Shown: positions 61,961 to 64,000 of the stretch, in pieces
Position numbering within the stretch: position 1 is the stretch's first letter
Layout: every line of letters starts with the position of its first letter
Assembly: GCF_018863235.1 (NCBI RefSeq)
Contig: NZ_JAHKRS010000001.1
Span: 1 to 64,000 of the forward strand
Source of the DNA: Pseudomaricurvus albidus
GTDB lineage: Bacteria > Pseudomonadota > Gammaproteobacteria > Pseudomonadales > Cellvibrionaceae
Reading direction: 5' to 3'
DNA: 64,000 bases
Translations under genes and position numbers: made by a program
The notes under the pieces: generated by a model
Seen by the model: only the letters and a program-made list of their open reading frames with translations
Database searches by the model: none
Told to the model about the DNA's origin: nothing

Positions 61961-63246
61961 TCAGTAAAACTCTCTCGCGGGTATCGCTGTTACTCATCAC
62001 CTGCTGTTCGCCACTGACATTACAAGCCTACCCACTCGACGGTTATGAAGAGACCGGTATACGACGTCTTGAAGCCTCACGGCGGGCAACCGAAGGCCTG
62101 ATGCCTGGCCCCAAGCAGCCACCCGGTGCCCTGCTGCCACTGGCAGAAGTTGGCCCGCGCTTGCTGGACATGAAATCACTCACCATCCCCGAAGAGGACC
62201 CTGAGTTTACCCGCCAGATCACTGCCCTGCTCGGCAGTAACGCCAGCGCCTATGGTATTGCCGTCCTCGACCTGTCCGATCCGGACAACCCGCGCTATGC
62301 CGAGCATCGGGACAATTACAAACAGAATGTCGGCAGCGTTGGCAAGCTGGCGGTAGTACTGGCGATTTTTCAGGCGCTGGCGGACATCTGGCCCGATGTG
62401 GAAGATCGCAAACACATTCTGAAAACGGCCATGATCACGGCGGACAGCTTTTCCCATTCGGACCATCACACCGTTCGCCTTTTTGATATGGAAACCGGCA
62501 CCCTCACCCGTCGCCCCATTCAGGATGGCGACACCGCCTCTGTTTACGAGTATCTGGACTGGATGGTTTCGCCAAGCTCAAATTCCGCCGCCGGCATGTT
62601 GATGCGTGACGCCATGCTGATGCGTCAGTTTGGAGAGCGTTATCCCGTACCGGAAGCGGAAATTCACGAGTTTTTCGCCACCACCCCCAAAAAAGAACTG
62701 ACTGAACTGTACCGCAAAACGTTTTACGAACCTCTGGAGCGAAACGGTTTCGATCTGGAGCAGTTTCGGCAGGGCAGTTTTTTTACCCGTCAGGGTAAAG
62801 CGAATGTTCCCGGAGCCGGCAACAGTTACGCAACCGCACGTCAGCTGATGCGCTATGGCTTGTTGATGGAACAGGGGCAACTGGTTGACGAATTTTCCAG
62901 CCGCGAAATCAAGCGTTTACTCTATGTCACCGAGCGTCGAATCCGCTACTCATCAGCTCCTTCTCTGAATAAATCTGCGGTCTATTTTAAATCCGGCTCG
63001 CTCTACAGCTGCAAACAAGAGGAGGGATTTCACTGCGGTAAGTACAAGGGCAATGTTAAAAACTACATGAACTCCTTTGCCATTGTGGAAAGTCCGGCTG
63101 GTGAGAGAAAGCTGCATTATCTGGTTATGCTGATATCCAATGTGCTGCGCAAGAACTCCGCCTATGATCATCAGGCACTGGCCAAGGAAATTCACAAAAT
63201 TATCGAGGCAGCACATCCGGAACCGGCTCCCGCCGCAACTCCCTGA
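61957..63246 (+). CDS. Exported SxxK serine hydrolase (beta-lactamase fold)
   Basis: A 429-residue protein with a signal peptide (LLLITCCSPLTLQA). It has class A beta-lactamase/transpeptidase motifs: SVGK (Ser127-Lys130), SSN (207-209) and KSG (345-347). An approximately 100-residue region precedes the catalytic domain. It has a pair of Cys (352, 360) in the catalytic part. It could be a peptidoglycan transpeptidase or carboxypeptidase, an esterase, or a beta-lactamase. It overlaps the dikinase gene by 4 nt (ATGA), strong evidence for coupling. Confidence 0.88.
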   Translation: MISKTLSRVSLLLITCCSPLTLQAYPLDGYEETGIRRLEASRRATEGLMPGPKQPPGALLPLAEVGPRLLDMKSLTIPEEDPEFTRQITALLGSNASAYGIAVLDLSDPDNPRYAEHRDNYKQNVGSVGKLAVVLAIFQALADIWPDVEDRKHILKTAMITADSFSHSDHHTVRLFDMETGTLTRRPIQDGDTASVYEYLDWMVSPSSNSAAGMLMRDAMLMRQFGERYPVPEAEIHEFFATTPKKELTELYRKTFYEPLERNGFDLEQFRQGSFFTRQGKANVPGAGNSYATARQLMRYGLLMEQGQLVDEFSSREIKRLLYVTERRIRYSSAPSLNKSAVYFKSGSLYSCKQEEGFHCGKYKGNVKNYMNSFAIVESPAGERKLHYLVMLISNVLRKNSAYDHQALAKEIHKIIEAAHPEPAPAATP

Positions 63247-63271
63247 CTATAGTCAGACTAGGTCCGGGAGT

Positions 63272-64000
63272 TTAATCCGCCGAATCCAGCACCAGATCCA
63301 GCAAGGGTTCGGCCAGTTTCTGCAGCCATTTCCCACCCTTGGGGTTCTGAACGATACCCACCATGATCACCCGGCGACCCCGGGTTTCCACCAGAGCGAC
63401 GTCCGCGTGATAATCCCTCCAGGTGCCGGACTTCCGATACACTTTCACCTCCTCCCGACGGCCTCGCAACCCGGCGACAAACTTGTGAGAGATGGCGGGT
63501 TTGGAAAGGGTTTCTTTCATACTTCGGTAGAGTTTTTCATCCACCAGACGACCGATCTCCAACAGGTAGAAAAACCGCATCGTCTGGTACACCGTGGCGC
63601 CATGAGACAGGCTGTGCAACGGATCCCGTTGATAAGCGCCTTTCTTTGCGTAGGGTTTCCCGACCCAGAGACCACCGTTGTAATCGACATCGTATAAACG
63701 CAACGTCTCGGACTTCAGCAGATCGATCAGATATTGCCGGCCAACCAGATCGAGCACTTCGGTGGCCGCCGTATTACTCGACGAGCGAATCATGCGGGTC
63801 ATCTTGTCTTGCAACTCGGGGGTAAGCTTCAGGTCGCCGGCATGTATTCTGTGGTAGGCCCCTAACAAGATCGCGATCTTGGGCAGACTCGCGGCATACA
63901 TCATATGATTGGGATTGATGGCAGCGTAACGGGGATTATCGAGATCGGTAATATCCACAACCCCCACCGCAAGGGTCTTGTTATTGGCGTACTGCCACAA
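63272..64000 (-). CDS. Second SxxK serine hydrolase (partial)
   Basis: The visible 242 residues hold SLPK (SxxK), SSSN (SxN) and KSG, so this is another beta-lactamase/transpeptidase-fold protein. The 5' end lies beyond the window. LAVGVVDITDLDNPRYAAIN resembles YGIAVLDLSDPDNPRYAEHR of the preceding gene, so the two are paralogues. It converges on that gene, with 25 nt between the stop codons. Confidence 0.88.
   Translation of the reverse strand: MWQYANNKTLAVGVVDITDLDNPRYAAINPNHMMYAASLPKIAILLGAYHRIHAGDLKLTPELQDKMTRMIRSSSNTAATEVLDLVGRQYLIDLLKSETLRLYDVDYNGGLWVGKPYAKKGAYQRDPLHSLSHGATVYQTMRFFYLLEIGRLVDEKLYRSMKETLSKPAISHKFVAGLRGRREEVKVYRKSGTWRDYHADVALVETRGRRVIMVGIVQNPKGGKWLQKLAEPLLDLVLDSAD

Overview
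This window comes from a gammaproteobacterial chromosome, probably a marine or aquatic member of the Pseudomonas/Cellvibrio/Oceanospirillum side of the class; I cannot name the genus. The basis is gene order: tRNA-Thr(TGT)-tRNA-Tyr-tRNA-Gly-tRNA-Thr(GGT)-tuf, birA next to coaX, and rpsF-rpsR-DUF2232-rplI-dnaB. I see no insertion sequence, prophage, CRISPR array or rRNA gene.

Layout. 1-3832 (minus strand): 5' part of tuf, four tRNAs with a stringent-type promoter, a SPOR-domain protein, coaX and birA. 3858-4931: a peroxide module (gpx-ohrR) with an OhrR-like operator. 5059-9870: panC, dnaB, rplI, a membrane protein, rpsR and rpsF. 10170-13334: yaiI, then an arsR-gapdh-arsJ operon for arsenate detoxification through 1-arseno-3-phosphoglycerate. 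13453-15586: deaD with a long leader. 15990-19474: a Fur-boxed TonB receptor and a PepSY membrane protein. 20949-23362: alkylation repair (Ada/AlkA fusion, then Ogt) and a truncated globin. 23537-27073: a tiny Cys-containing ORF, an autoregulated MarR gene with a siderophore-interacting protein, and a cation/proton antiporter. 27244-35560: a secreted HAD phosphatase, a chemoreceptor with a C-terminal sensor domain, a YafD-like phosphatase/nuclease, efpL, rlmB and rnr. 35819-44468: a possible broken gene, a diguanylate cyclase, a flavin reductase, a small secreted protein, yghU and a tetR-controlled RND pump. 44665-50091: an eight-gene ECF42-type sigma factor cluster with two YCII/DGPF proteins. 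50157-54852: lrp, leuA and a CoA-transferase/hydrolase.

The most interesting part is 54994-63246, five co-directional and tightly packed genes. They encode an exported protein with a Fam20/HipA-like kinase pattern, an exported metallophosphoesterase, a Tlc/Npt-family nucleotide translocase, an exported dikinase with the glucan-water-dikinase domain order (phospho-His domain before the ATP-grasp domain), and an exported SxxK serine hydrolase. A second serine hydrolase converges from the right edge. I propose an extracytoplasmic phosphotransfer system in which the translocase supplies ATP to periplasmic kinases. This is an inference from domain content and operon structure, not an established pathway.
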